In this document: positions 27,572 through 36,600 of the stretch, one piece after another
Layout of the letters: every line of letters starts with the position of its first letter
Numbering within the stretch: position 1 is the first letter of the stretch
Assembly: GCA_017303475.1 (NCBI GenBank)
Contig: JAFLBO010000005.1
Coordinates: forward strand, 62,001-126,000
Origin: Chitinophagales bacterium
GTDB taxonomy: Bacteria > Bacteroidota > Bacteroidia > Chitinophagales > Saprospiraceae
Direction: 5' to 3'
Length of the DNA: 64,000 nucleotides
The notes under the pieces: generated by a model
Told to the model about the DNA's origin: nothing
What the model saw: the letters and a program-made list of their open reading frames with translations, nothing else
The model's database searches: none
Translations under genes and position numbers: made by a program

Positions 27572-29668
27572 ATGAATCGCATTATCCTGGCATATGCACC
27601 GGAAAATCAGTCTTTAGCTCATTATCTGGACCAAAGACTCAGCCCCATAGGTATTCCGTTTGACCATGTCACCAGTCAGCTTACCCCTGTTGCTGAAAAC
27701 GGCGCAGATCCGGTAATGGTGTTGGTTACGGATCAGTTTTTGACTAATAAATCCAACATGGAAGGCTTTTTGCCCGCCTTGCAAGCCCTGCACCAACAAA
27801 GGCGGGTATGGATTATTCTGGCAGATGGGGCTAATCAAAACGGTGAAACTGTGCATTTACAGATTGATAGAATGGCCAATGTGCTGCATTATATGAAGCA
27901 CTGGCAGGACGAATGGATTGCCCTCAGCGATCGGCAGCAACATGCTGATGCCTCGGAAAAGCCAGCTATCAATACCACCCTGGATCAAATCAGGCAAATA
28001 GCTAATCAAGTGGGGGATACTATCGGGCTGATGCGTGAAATTGGATACACCTATTGGGACCAATTGCTGGAAAACGATATGGAAGCCTTGTTCCAGCGGT
28101 ATGGACTTATGGAATGGCATGGGCAATTCCGCCGCCAACATACCCAGACAGCCACAAACGATACATCCGACAAGCCTGGTTTTTTACCCGAAGTGCACCT
28201 TTCAGAAGGCTTTTTGGCGCCTGAACCTACCCCTGATGTTTTACCACTCATGCCGGCCGAAATTCTGGAGCAAACCGCTGATATAACACCGGAGCGGGAT
28301 CCACAACCGGAAATGCCACAGGAAGACCCCGTTAAAACCTCAGCGCAACTCCTGCAACAATCGGTAAAAGATGCATGGCTATGGCTGGAAAAAGGCCATA
28401 TGGAACGCGGCCTGGAATTGTTTCGTATTGCCCTGGAGCAGGCGCCGGAGGATGCCTGGCTGAAAGAAGAATACCATAAGGCTCTGGCGCAATACGCTCC
28501 AGCTTCCACCTCTGCAGAACCCGAAGCGGAAGCCAAGCCTGAAAAAGAAAAAAGCAACGACAACGAAGCCAAATCATACGAACTGATGGGTGATCTGGCT
28601 GTAGAACGGGGCGACTTTCTGTTTGCCAAATACTGCTGGGACAGGGTGGTAGAACTGGATCCTGGTTATCCCAATATTTTCCGAAAACTGGGATTGATGA
28701 CTGCCGAACACCTTCGTGATTACCGCGAAACTGCCATGATTTACCTGCGTAAAGCGCTGGAAATGAATCCAGATGATAAAGAAGTGCAATCCTCCCTGCA
28801 AGCAGAAACGCGCACAGACCAATCCAGAGCAACCAATCTCAATCCTGTACAAACTGAGCCTCAAACGCAAAAAATACCTAACCTGCAAAAGACCAGCAAA
28901 GGACTGGTCTTGATTACCGGTGCAACCTCCGGAATTGGCAAGGCCACTGCCGAGATTTTTGCGCTCAATGGTTACCGACTGATTTTAACGGGAAGAAGGG
29001 TTGACCGGCTGGTTGCCCTGAAAGATCACCTGGAGACTTCTTATGGTACCGATATACTGCTCCTGCCTTTTGATGTGCGTGACCCGGGTGCAGTGGAGGC
29101 TGCGCTGACAAGCCTTCCGGATACTTTCTCGGAAGTGGATATTTTGGTCAATAATGCGGGTTTGGCTAAAGGGCTGGCCCCAATTCATGAAGGCCAACTG
29201 GACCATTGGGAAACCATGATTGATACCAATATCAAGGGTTTGTTATATGTTACCCGCTTGATTTCTCCCGGTATGGTACAGCGACGCAGAGGCCACATCA
29301 TCAATGTATGCAGCAGTGCCGGCCGCGAGGCTTATCCGAACGGCAATGTATACTGCGCTACCAAATTTGCGGTCGATGCCCTAACCAAGTCAATTCGGTT
29401 TGACTTACACCCTTATGATATTCGGGTGAGCCAGGTAAGTCCGGGGCATGTGGAGGAAACGGAGTTTGCCCTGAACCGTTTTGACGGCGATGCAGATCGA
29501 GCCAAAATCTATCAGGATTTTCAGCCGCTTAAATCCAGTGATGTTGCTGATGCTATTTTCTACCTGGCAACCAGGCCGCCGCATGTCAACATCGTTGATA
29601 TTCAAATGTTTGCAACACAACAGGCCAGCAGCATGGTCATTAATCGCAACGGTAGACGCTTTGAATAA
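27572..29668 (+). CDS. TIR-like / TPR / short-chain dehydrogenase fusion protein
   Basis: A 698-residue protein joining three parts. Residues 1-150 look like a TIR-type alpha/beta domain: RIILAYAPENQSLAHYLDQRL, then PVMVLVTDQFLTN with Glu64 near the position of the TIR catalytic Glu, then RVWIILADG. Residues 220-420 are acidic, proline-rich linker plus TPR helices (YCWDRVVELDPGYPNIFRKL, MIYLRKALEMNPDD). Residues 440-698 are a complete classical SDR close to YdfG: TGATSGIG (449-456), NNAG (527-530), Ser581, Tyr594 and Lys598. No signal peptide. The SDR part is certain; the TIR assignment is by pattern only. The reaction and partners are unknown. It lies 56 bp after the TlpA-like gene, possibly in one transcript. 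Confidence 0.8.
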   Translation: MNRIILAYAPENQSLAHYLDQRLSPIGIPFDHVTSQLTPVAENGADPVMVLVTDQFLTNKSNMEGFLPALQALHQQRRVWIILADGANQNGETVHLQIDRMANVLHYMKHWQDEWIALSDRQQHADASEKPAINTTLDQIRQIANQVGDTIGLMREIGYTYWDQLLENDMEALFQRYGLMEWHGQFRRQHTQTATNDTSDKPGFLPEVHLSEGFLAPEPTPDVLPLMPAEILEQTADITPERDPQPEMPQEDPVKTSAQLLQQSVKDAWLWLEKGHMERGLELFRIALEQAPEDAWLKEEYHKALAQYAPASTSAEPEAEAKPEKEKSNDNEAKSYELMGDLAVERGDFLFAKYCWDRVVELDPGYPNIFRKLGLMTAEHLRDYRETAMIYLRKALEMNPDDKEVQSSLQAETRTDQSRATNLNPVQTEPQTQKIPNLQKTSKGLVLITGATSGIGKATAEIFALNGYRLILTGRRVDRLVALKDHLETSYGTDILLLPFDVRDPGAVEAALTSLPDTFSEVDILVNNAGLAKGLAPIHEGQLDHWETMIDTNIKGLLYVTRLISPGMVQRRRGHIINVCSSAGREAYPNGNVYCATKFAVDALTKSIRFDLHPYDIRVSQVSPGHVEETEFALNRFDGDADRAKIYQDFQPLKSSDVADAIFYLATRPPHVNIVDIQMFATQQASSMVINRNGRRFE

Positions 29669-29684
29669 CTGAATTGTTCCAAGA

Positions 29685-31376
29685 CTAGATTCCTTTCCGC
29701 TTGGATTTTGGAAACAACTCTGCTAACTCGGCAGGCAGGCTCAGGCGTTCCGGGAATAATTTTGTGAGTTCCCTTATGATCTGAATCACCATTTCGGTTT
29801 CTCCCTTAAACAACAAATCCGACAAACGCAGTCGGATATGTTGGGCAGCCGGAGTCCCAAAATGGTCTTTCAAATAGATAGACAGCATGTGTACGTACAT
29901 TCGCTGAACAAAAGGCTTTTGATCAGCCAGGAATAAATCCTCATAACGTTGCAACAGGTTCAAATCGCCCGACTCTTCCAATAGCAAAGCAAGCCGGTCT
30001 TTCTCCATTTCGGTTGCCAGCAAAGCCGCCATTTTAGCCGTGTCTTTACGGACTTCAAGTTCCTGCAGCAAAAGTTGTCTTTCTTTAGGCCAGGAATCAC
30101 CGGCAGCTGTTTTAAGTTTATCGAAAAGTTCCTGGTGCCCATTAATCAGGAATCGGTGTCGGAGCCAATGGACTTGACGTTTTCTGTCGCCTTGTTGTTC
30201 AGCCATATACAGCAAAACATTCTCAACCTCGCGTATTTGGCCGGCGGAAAAGGTTTGATTTTGCAGGAAATGCTCACCAATTTGCGTTGCAGCATCCCAG
30301 TGTTTCAGGTAATACAACTGTAAAAAAGCCTCCTTAACCATGTCGGGCCGGGGAATATAATCGGCCAGTACCCTGACGGTGGCTTCCGGTTGGTTCCGAA
30401 CAGCCAATGAGGTGAGGAATAATTGCAGGATAAAATTGCTGGCAGGGTAGGGGGATTGATCAAAGAGTTGGTTGAGTCGCTCAAACCTGGCGTTGTCTTT
30501 GGCTGTTTTGCTTAAAAAATGAATGGCATCTCTACTCAATTCTGCAGGAAACTGTTCTTTGGCGCCCAGTTCAAACAGAGTATTCCAAAGCGTTTCTTTC
30601 AACTCGGGAGAAGGGGTGCTTTCGTCTATTTTTTCCCAAACCTGAAAAGCTTTTTGACAAAAATGCAGCAATGTTGCCCGTCTGTTTCCTTCTGTTTTGC
30701 TAAGTAAAAAAGGGATTTTAGCAAAAATAGCCGTAGAAATCAGGAACATATTCCTGTAGTCCAGTTGCGCCACGGCAAAATCCTGCTGTTCTTCCAGACC
30801 ATCCAGTGCTTTGCGCAGTCGGCGGAATTCAGGTTCTCTCAAGTTGGAAAGCGTCCCTGGTTTGGGAATAACCGAATCCAGCACCAGTGCATATGGGTTT
30901 TCAGAAGCCGTTACCAATGCAGCAAAGCGGGTTTTTAGCGCCAGGGCAAAATCCTTGTCTTTTCGGGCATAATCTTTTACGAAGGCAACCAGGGCCTCCG
31001 GACCGGCGTTCTCCAATGCCGCCTGAACCGTAAAACGTGTCAGTTCTGACGAGGGCTTTTGCTCGGCCTTCAGGCGTTTAGTTTCGGCTCTTTGCTCCAA
31101 AAACTGCCGCAACCTGATCAAAGTGGCGGCAATATGCGCACACATCAATCTTCGGCCTTCTCCAAAACACTCACAGGCATAAGCCTTGATTTTGTGCGGG
31201 GTAATCATCACCTCTGCTTCGTAATCCCCTTCATCTGTTTCCACCAGCGCAACCCAAAAATGCCGCTCAATTTCCCGCAGGTTTTTGACTTTGCCACTTT
31301 GTACCAATTCATCAGCAGTTTCCCAGGTGGCCGGGTTAATGCTGTGTTCAAAGTCACTCAGAGAAAGTTTTTGCAT
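29685..31376 (-). CDS. SWIM zinc finger protein
   Basis: A 563-residue cytoplasmic protein with an N-terminal SWIM zinc finger: CEC (Cys68 and Cys70), then Cys79 and His81, giving CxC-x8-CxH. Such fingers bind nucleic acid or proteins. The remainder is long, helical and repeat-like (many Leu and charged residues) and resembles the helical arrays of other SWIM proteins, but no enzymatic domain is visible. In some genomes such genes sit near SNF2 helicases; none is here. The ATG at 31376 was chosen over a TTG 24 bp upstream. It converges with the fusion gene, stops 16 bp apart. Confidence 0.8.
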   Translation of the reverse strand: MQKLSLSDFEHSINPATWETADELVQSGKVKNLREIERHFWVALVETDEGDYEAEVMITPHKIKAYACECFGEGRRLMCAHIAATLIRLRQFLEQRAETKRLKAEQKPSSELTRFTVQAALENAGPEALVAFVKDYARKDKDFALALKTRFAALVTASENPYALVLDSVIPKPGTLSNLREPEFRRLRKALDGLEEQQDFAVAQLDYRNMFLISTAIFAKIPFLLSKTEGNRRATLLHFCQKAFQVWEKIDESTPSPELKETLWNTLFELGAKEQFPAELSRDAIHFLSKTAKDNARFERLNQLFDQSPYPASNFILQLFLTSLAVRNQPEATVRVLADYIPRPDMVKEAFLQLYYLKHWDAATQIGEHFLQNQTFSAGQIREVENVLLYMAEQQGDRKRQVHWLRHRFLINGHQELFDKLKTAAGDSWPKERQLLLQELEVRKDTAKMAALLATEMEKDRLALLLEESGDLNLLQRYEDLFLADQKPFVQRMYVHMLSIYLKDHFGTPAAQHIRLRLSDLLFKGETEMVIQIIRELTKLFPERLSLPAELAELFPKSKRKGI

Positions 31377-31469
31377 GATTTGGGCAAAACAGAACCTCAA
31401 AAGTAATCATATTCTGCAATAGACCTCCTGCAAAAGTGCAACTCAATCAAAAATTACATAGCGAGACAT

Positions 31470-31512
31470 AAAAAAGGCCGTCTCTCCTATGTGCCCATAG
31501 ATGAGACGGCCT
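31470..31512 (-). terminator. Rho-independent terminator of the ompH gene
   Basis: AGGCCGTCTC (31475-31484) pairs with GAGACGGCCT (31503-31512), with an inner CTATG/CATAG stem. On the minus strand the stem is followed by six T, so it terminates the ompH transcript. Confidence 0.92.
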
Positions 31513-31535
31513 GTATGTTTGCTTAGGCGCAAATG

Positions 31536-32051
31536 TTAGTTGATGCCCAGTTTGGCTTTAACCAGTGCGGTTACATCATCTGTTTCGTTGGCAAACAGCA
31601 TGGCGCCGGTGCTTGTATCGAAAATCATCAGGTAACCATTTTCTTTGGCTACAGTGCGAATCGCTTCATCTACTCGGGTGAGGATTGGTTTGAGCAGCTC
31701 TTCACGTTTGGTGGTAACCATCTGATTGGCTTCCTGCTCAAATTTTTGCAGAAATTCCTGCTGTTTTTGAAGTTCAGCCTGGCGTTGTTGCGCCTGAACC
31801 GGTGTGAGATTGCCCGCATCGTACTCCTTTTGGAGCAATTCTGCAGCAGATTGCAAGGCGCGTGCCAGGGAGTCGTCCTGAGCACCTAGCTTGTCTGCAA
31901 AAACTTTTAGTTCATCGTTGGCTTTTTTGGTATCGGGAAGCATTTCCAGCAAATTTCCCAAGTTCATGTGGCCATATTTTGGTGCGTTTTGAGCGCTGAG
32001 TGTTGCGCCGATGAACAGCGCAATGAATAAAAAGGATGCTTTTTTGAACAT
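31536..32051 (-). CDS. OmpH/Skp-family periplasmic chaperone
   Basis: Periplasmic holding chaperone for outer-membrane proteins, 171 residues. It has a signal peptide (MFKKASFLFIALFIGATLSA, cleavage near SAQN), then the Skp pattern: a short strand (YGHMNLGNLLEMLP), a long charged coiled-coil hairpin rich in Gln, Lys and Glu (LTPVQAQQRQAELQKQQEFL) and a closing strand region GYLMIFDTSTGAMLFAN. The ATG at 32051 was taken over an upstream in-frame TTG at 32093 because it starts the signal peptide. It has its own promoter box and terminator, so it is monocistronic. bamA, often adjacent, is not here. Confidence 0.92.
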   Translation of the reverse strand: MFKKASFLFIALFIGATLSAQNAPKYGHMNLGNLLEMLPDTKKANDELKVFADKLGAQDDSLARALQSAAELLQKEYDAGNLTPVQAQQRQAELQKQQEFLQKFEQEANQMVTTKREELLKPILTRVDEAIRTVAKENGYLMIFDTSTGAMLFANETDDVTALVKAKLGIN

Positions 32052-32090
32052 TGAAAGTATGTTTTTATACACTGAAACGGAAAAACGTGG

Positions 32091-32098
32091 CAAAGGTA
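32091..32098 (-). promoter_or_regulatory. Bacteroidota -7 box for the ompH gene
   Basis: On the minus strand it reads TACCTTTG, 39 bp upstream of the ATG at 32051. No clear -33 box. Confidence 0.6.
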
Positions 32099-32178
32099 AT
32101 GGTTTGATCTTGTTAAAAATCGGTTAACTGCTACTAAACGCTCAGAACGAATCGACCGATATTTTCGTTCTTACACTG

Positions 32179-32186
32179 TATCTTTG
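32179..32186 (+). promoter_or_regulatory. Bacteroidota -7 box just before the carboxypeptidase-regulatory gene
   Basis: TATCTTTG ends only 9 bp before the ATG at 32196. If used, transcription would begin almost at the start codon, giving a nearly leaderless mRNA. Confidence 0.5.
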
Positions 32187-32195
32187 ACTCACGAC

Positions 32196-32843
32196 ATGAA
32201 AAAACTATTTTTTTGGGGGCTCTGCCTGCTCTTTATTGGCCAACTTAAGGCCCAAAACGACAACGAACTTATCCAGTTTTCAGGCCTGGTGTTAACAGAA
32301 GCTGATGGCCGACTGGTTCCTGTGCCCTATGCAACCATTTCCATTCCACTGAAACACCGCGGAACGTATTCCGACTATCGTGGTTTTTTTACTCTGGTTG
32401 TGGAAAAAGGAGATAAAGTAAGGTTTAACTGTATTGGTCTGGAAACCGTGACCATCACAATACCGGACACCCTTACGCAGGATCGGTACGCTATTGTGCA
32501 GTTGATGTCGCAAGACACTATTTTGTTGCCTGAAGCAGTGATTTTTCCCTGGCCATCCAAAGAGCATTTCAAAATTGAGTTTCTGAAAATGGATGTAACC
32601 CCGGAATTGCAACGTAGGGCTACAGAAAATCTCGCCAATGAATACCTCGCAGAAGCGCGCAAAAACCCGGACATCGTGCCTTATGGCGGTCGTGAAAGTG
32701 CCAATTTCTACCTGCGCCAACAAGCCCGCGAGTACTACTATTTCGGACAAACACCTCCTATGAATATCTTCAGCCCATTAGCCTGGGGACAGTTTTTTAA
32801 AGCCTGGAAGGATGGTAAATTCAAAAAACAGAAAAAAGACTAA
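32196..32843 (+). CDS. Exported protein with carboxypeptidase-like regulatory domain
   Basis: A 215-residue exported protein. After a signal peptide (MKKLFFWGLCLLFIGQLKAQ) comes one beta-sandwich of the CarboxypepD_reg type: FSGLVLTEADGRLVPVPYATISI, then RGTYSDYRGFFTLVVEKGDKVRF and CIGLETVTITI, the same fold as the N-terminal domain of many TonB receptors. The C-terminal half is helical and ends in a basic tail (KAWKDGKFKKQKKD). Stand-alone proteins of this type are common in Bacteroidota with unknown roles. ATG at 32196 was chosen over an in-frame TTG at 32184. It starts a three-gene operon, next gene 3 bp away. Confidence 0.8.
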   Translation: MKKLFFWGLCLLFIGQLKAQNDNELIQFSGLVLTEADGRLVPVPYATISIPLKHRGTYSDYRGFFTLVVEKGDKVRFNCIGLETVTITIPDTLTQDRYAIVQLMSQDTILLPEAVIFPWPSKEHFKIEFLKMDVTPELQRRATENLANEYLAEARKNPDIVPYGGRESANFYLRQQAREYYYFGQTPPMNIFSPLAWGQFFKAWKDGKFKKQKKD

Positions 32844-32846
32844 GGC

Positions 32847-33173
32847 ATGAGGATCTGGTTATTTGTTAGTCTTTCCATATCAGCGCTTGTTGCCTGCGAA
32901 AATCCCGCACCTGCAGAACCCAGGGCCGATAAACTGGCAAAGTCCCTGTGTCAATGCACCACTGAGCTGCTGATTTTGAATAAAAAAGCTGAATTTACAC
33001 AGGACAGCCTCGCTTTTCAGCAAATTGCCCAGTCTTTTGAAAAGGCCAAAGCCTGCGCTCAGGCCCTTGGTATCAAACCGGAAGATCAACCCGCCCTGGA
33101 AACATCGCTGAAAGCATTCTGCCCTGAATTGATTGTTTACCAGGATTTACTGACGGAACTTCTGGCTCAATAA
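32847..33173 (+). CDS. Small hypothetical lipoprotein
   Basis: Unrecognised 108-residue protein. A hydrophobic leader ends in the lipobox ALVAC (Cys17). The mature part is helical and holds several cysteines (CQC at about 35-37, plus one near 71 and one near 92), a spacing that suggests disulfides in the periplasm. It is separated by 3 bp from the gene before and 7 bp from the acetyltransferase gene after it, so it is part of that operon. No domain is recognised and the function is unknown. Confidence 0.75.
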   Translation: MRIWLFVSLSISALVACENPAPAEPRADKLAKSLCQCTTELLILNKKAEFTQDSLAFQQIAQSFEKAKACAQALGIKPEDQPALETSLKAFCPELIVYQDLLTELLAQ

Positions 33174-33180
33174 ACTTAGT

Positions 33181-33612
33181 ATGACGATTTTTCCCATAAC
33201 ATTCGGTACACCGGAATACGATGAATCGGTTGCGCTGCGCAATGAGGTACTGCGCAAACCATTAGGTCTGGAATTTAGTCCGGAACAACTGGCTCAGGAG
33301 TGGTCTGACATACATTTGGCCGGATTCAACAACGCAGGTAAGATGGTGGCTATCCTGATCCTTACTCCCGCCGACGAACATACTGTCAAAATGCGCCAGG
33401 TGGCTATTGCGCCAACTTTGCAGGGACAGGGGCTGGGCGCCAAACTGGTTCAAACCTCTGAACATCTGGCCCGTTCACACAACTTCCGCCATATGGTGTT
33501 ACATGCCAGAGAGACCGCCGTTCCTTTTTACCTGAAATTAGGATATCAGATAGTGGGAGAACCTTTTGAGGAGGTTACCATCCCGCATGCTAAAATGGAG
33601 AAAGCGCTCTAG
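33181..33612 (+). CDS. GNAT family N-acetyltransferase
   Basis: Cytoplasmic acetyl-CoA-dependent acetyltransferase, 143 residues, a complete single GNAT domain. Motif A is visible as MRQVAIAPTLQGQGLGAKLV (acetyl-CoA pyrophosphate-binding QGQGLG), followed by motif B, LHARETAVPFYLKLGYQIVG. The substrate cannot be told; small stand-alone GNATs act on many amines. It is the last gene of a tight three-gene operon and is followed after 22 bp by the convergent propeller/barrel gene. Confidence 0.92.
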   Translation: MTIFPITFGTPEYDESVALRNEVLRKPLGLEFSPEQLAQEWSDIHLAGFNNAGKMVAILILTPADEHTVKMRQVAIAPTLQGQGLGAKLVQTSEHLARSHNFRHMVLHARETAVPFYLKLGYQIVGEPFEEVTIPHAKMEKAL

Positions 33613-33634
33613 GGGTTGGAATTTTGGACAAGCA

Positions 33635-36600
33635 CTAAAAGTCGGTACCCAATGCGATGTGCAGTACCGGCTTTTGGACCTGCCTGGATTCTACACCCCA
33701 GGCATAATCCGCCCTTAAGTACATACCAAAAAGTACCGTTCTGATACCCGCTCCATATCCCATCACAATTGGGTCACGGAAGTAATTCACCTTCATGATG
33801 GAAATAACAGGGCCCTCTGTCGGGCGAACCAGTGTGGTTGTATTGATTGGGTTGTCAAAAGAATAAGGACTACGTCCTTGCCAGGCAGTTCCGGCGTCAA
33901 AAAAGCCTACTATCTGGAAATTCCGCCAAAAATTGCCAATAACAGGCTTCCTTATCAGGTATTTGAACACAGGAACGCGTAATTCCGCATTCAGCAATGC
34001 AAAAGTGTTGCCATTTCGTATGTTTTGCTGGAATCCTCTCAAGTTAACCGCTGGCGCCTGATAAGCGAAAACATCTTCAGATGGAAGCGATATATTGGAA
34101 TTGAATTTTGGAAAAATCCAGTTGTCCACGCCCCCCATGATGTACAGCATTTTTTCAGAGCCAAAGGAGGTAGCGCCAGCCACACGAATAGCCAGCTGAG
34201 AACGTTTGTCCAGCATTTGATAATGCCTGGCATCAATACCCACCACCGTCATAAAGCCATTATTAAGTTTCAGACTCCAGTTGGGTTCGGTGTTAAAGGC
34301 AAAGCCTTTGATCACATCGGTATAAATCTTGGCGCGTGTACCTTTTTTGAGGTTTAAATCCACATCCAGCGTGTTGTCGTACACAGCCGCTAGTCGTACA
34401 GATGCTCGTTGTTCTGCCCGATCGGGTGTGTTAAGGGTCACAATATCCGAGCTGAGCGCCCGCACTTTATCTTCACGCAAGCCAAAAGTAGCCCTCAGGC
34501 TGGTGAACACATCTATGGGATACCGTAACTCATATTGTGCCAGCAGGGTATTGGTACGCTCCTGAAAATCCGGCGGTAAACTGGGCAGGCTTGGCGCTTC
34601 ACGCAATCGGTTGGACACAATGGTGCGTCGATAGAGTACATACCGCTTGTCAAGGCGCTTTTTCTTATCGTCCATCCACAAATAATATTCGGCTCCGTTA
34701 AAGGTGGTTGGCAGCCTGAATCCAGCCTCAATCACGTAATTTTCGAGTAGATCCTTGAAGTTAGCCCGGAGCAAAACACCCGGAGGTGGCTGTTGGAGCC
34801 TGCTTTCCGGACCTTCGTACAGTTGCAGCCCTTCGAACAACTGATTGTTGTCCATGGTAGTAGAGATATAGTCTGTACGAAAACGGGTGCGATAAGGAAT
34901 GATCTTAAAGGAATACATTCGAATAATCTCACCTGGCTTTCCTAATTGTACCAATGATCGCTTCAAAGGCCTTCTGGGAGGCGTTGGCACCATGGTATCT
35001 GTCGTCATGGTGATTTCTTCAGAAGCAGGCTTTTCCGTTGGCGCTTTAGGCTCATCATTTGACTTGGGGCCAGGTATGGCCAGATAATCCGGAATCTGTA
35101 TCAGCCATCCTGGTTCTATGAACGGAAGTGTATCCTGAACCGGTGCGTCTGGTGTATCGTTTTGATGATCAGTTGGTTTGGGGGTGTTAATTCCCAAAGG
35201 TGTTTCTACAGCTGGTTGTGGAGGTATGGGCAAGCCTGCTGCACGCAGGGTTTGCACACGCCAGCGTGTGGTTTTGGCGAGTGCCTGTTGATCAGCCTGT
35301 ATGTTCTTTTGTACAAACACCGCTTTCTTATCCCGCATGATACGGAATACCATTTTGCCGGCCCTGGGAGCGGCATGCTGACTCAGTATATTCCGGTCGT
35401 AATTACTGATATTCCAAATTTTGGGTTTTTTCTTGTAAACCGGCACGCTTCGAATGCTGTCAATGAGCGTGGAGTCAATGTTTTTCAGCACTGTGTCCAA
35501 CGGCGCCAGGAAGGTTAAGATCCTGCTGAGTGGCCATTCTGTTGGCTGGGTCATATCAAGTGCTTTGACCTCTGCGCCATCCTTGAGGTAAATAGTAGAC
35601 TGATGATATGCTACAAAAGGTTCCAGTTTACCTGCCTGCTGATTGATTATCCCGCTTTCATCACTCAAGTAGGTGAAGTGACTGGTGTCTACTCCTATCG
35701 GGTTGCGTTCGTTAAACAGGGGAGTATTGGTAATGCGCACAAGCTCGGCGCTTCTGGATTCCAGATCGTACAGGAAAATATCAAAACTGGTAATCGGCAG
35801 GATACTGTCCAGGCGTTGGAAAGAGAGGGTGTCCGTTACCCGGTTGCTGGCAAAAAGCAGGTATTTTTTGCCATCCAGTGTGGTAACATGCGCATCGAGG
35901 TCGTCCCAAAAATCGTTGGTTAAACGCTCCATTTGCCGGGTTATCGTTCGGTAAACAAATAAATCTGAATACCCTTTTACAGCCGCGGAAAATGCCAGCT
36001 CCGTTGGACTTACGTATTCCATGCTGAATACCCTTTGGAATTCCGGCGACAGATCGCTGATCTCGGTTTTTTTAGGCTGAAGGTCAATCACGGCCAACCT
36101 GGCCACATCCCGACGTTCGTACAACACGGCAATGCGCTGATTGTCAGGATTCCAGGCCAATTGCGGGTAATTGTAGTCGGTGGCTTGAAGTGCATTGCGG
36201 GCGCCACCTTTAAGGATACACTTTCGTTTTCCGGTTTCCAGGTCCTGGGTCCAAACCTTCCACTTGCCAATATCGTTGCTCACCCAGGCAATTTTTTTAC
36301 CGTCTGGGCTGATTTTGAGTTGGGATAATGGGAGCTTACTTTTATTTTTTATGGCTATTTTACCTGTTTCTTCCGGTGTTTTCAGGCTTTTGGCTTCTTC
36401 CAGATAGAGTTTTTTATAATGCTCCAGCATGGCATCGGTAGTGCGCCTGTACCCGCTTCCCAAAATATAGAAAAAGCCATTGTCTACGCTGCGGTTAATA
36501 CGCGTGAGGTATAATAAGTTGCTCACAGTACCTTGCCCGAAATGGGTGCTGATGTAGTGCCAGAAGGCCTGGCCGGCAAACCTTGGGTATTCTTTGGCCA

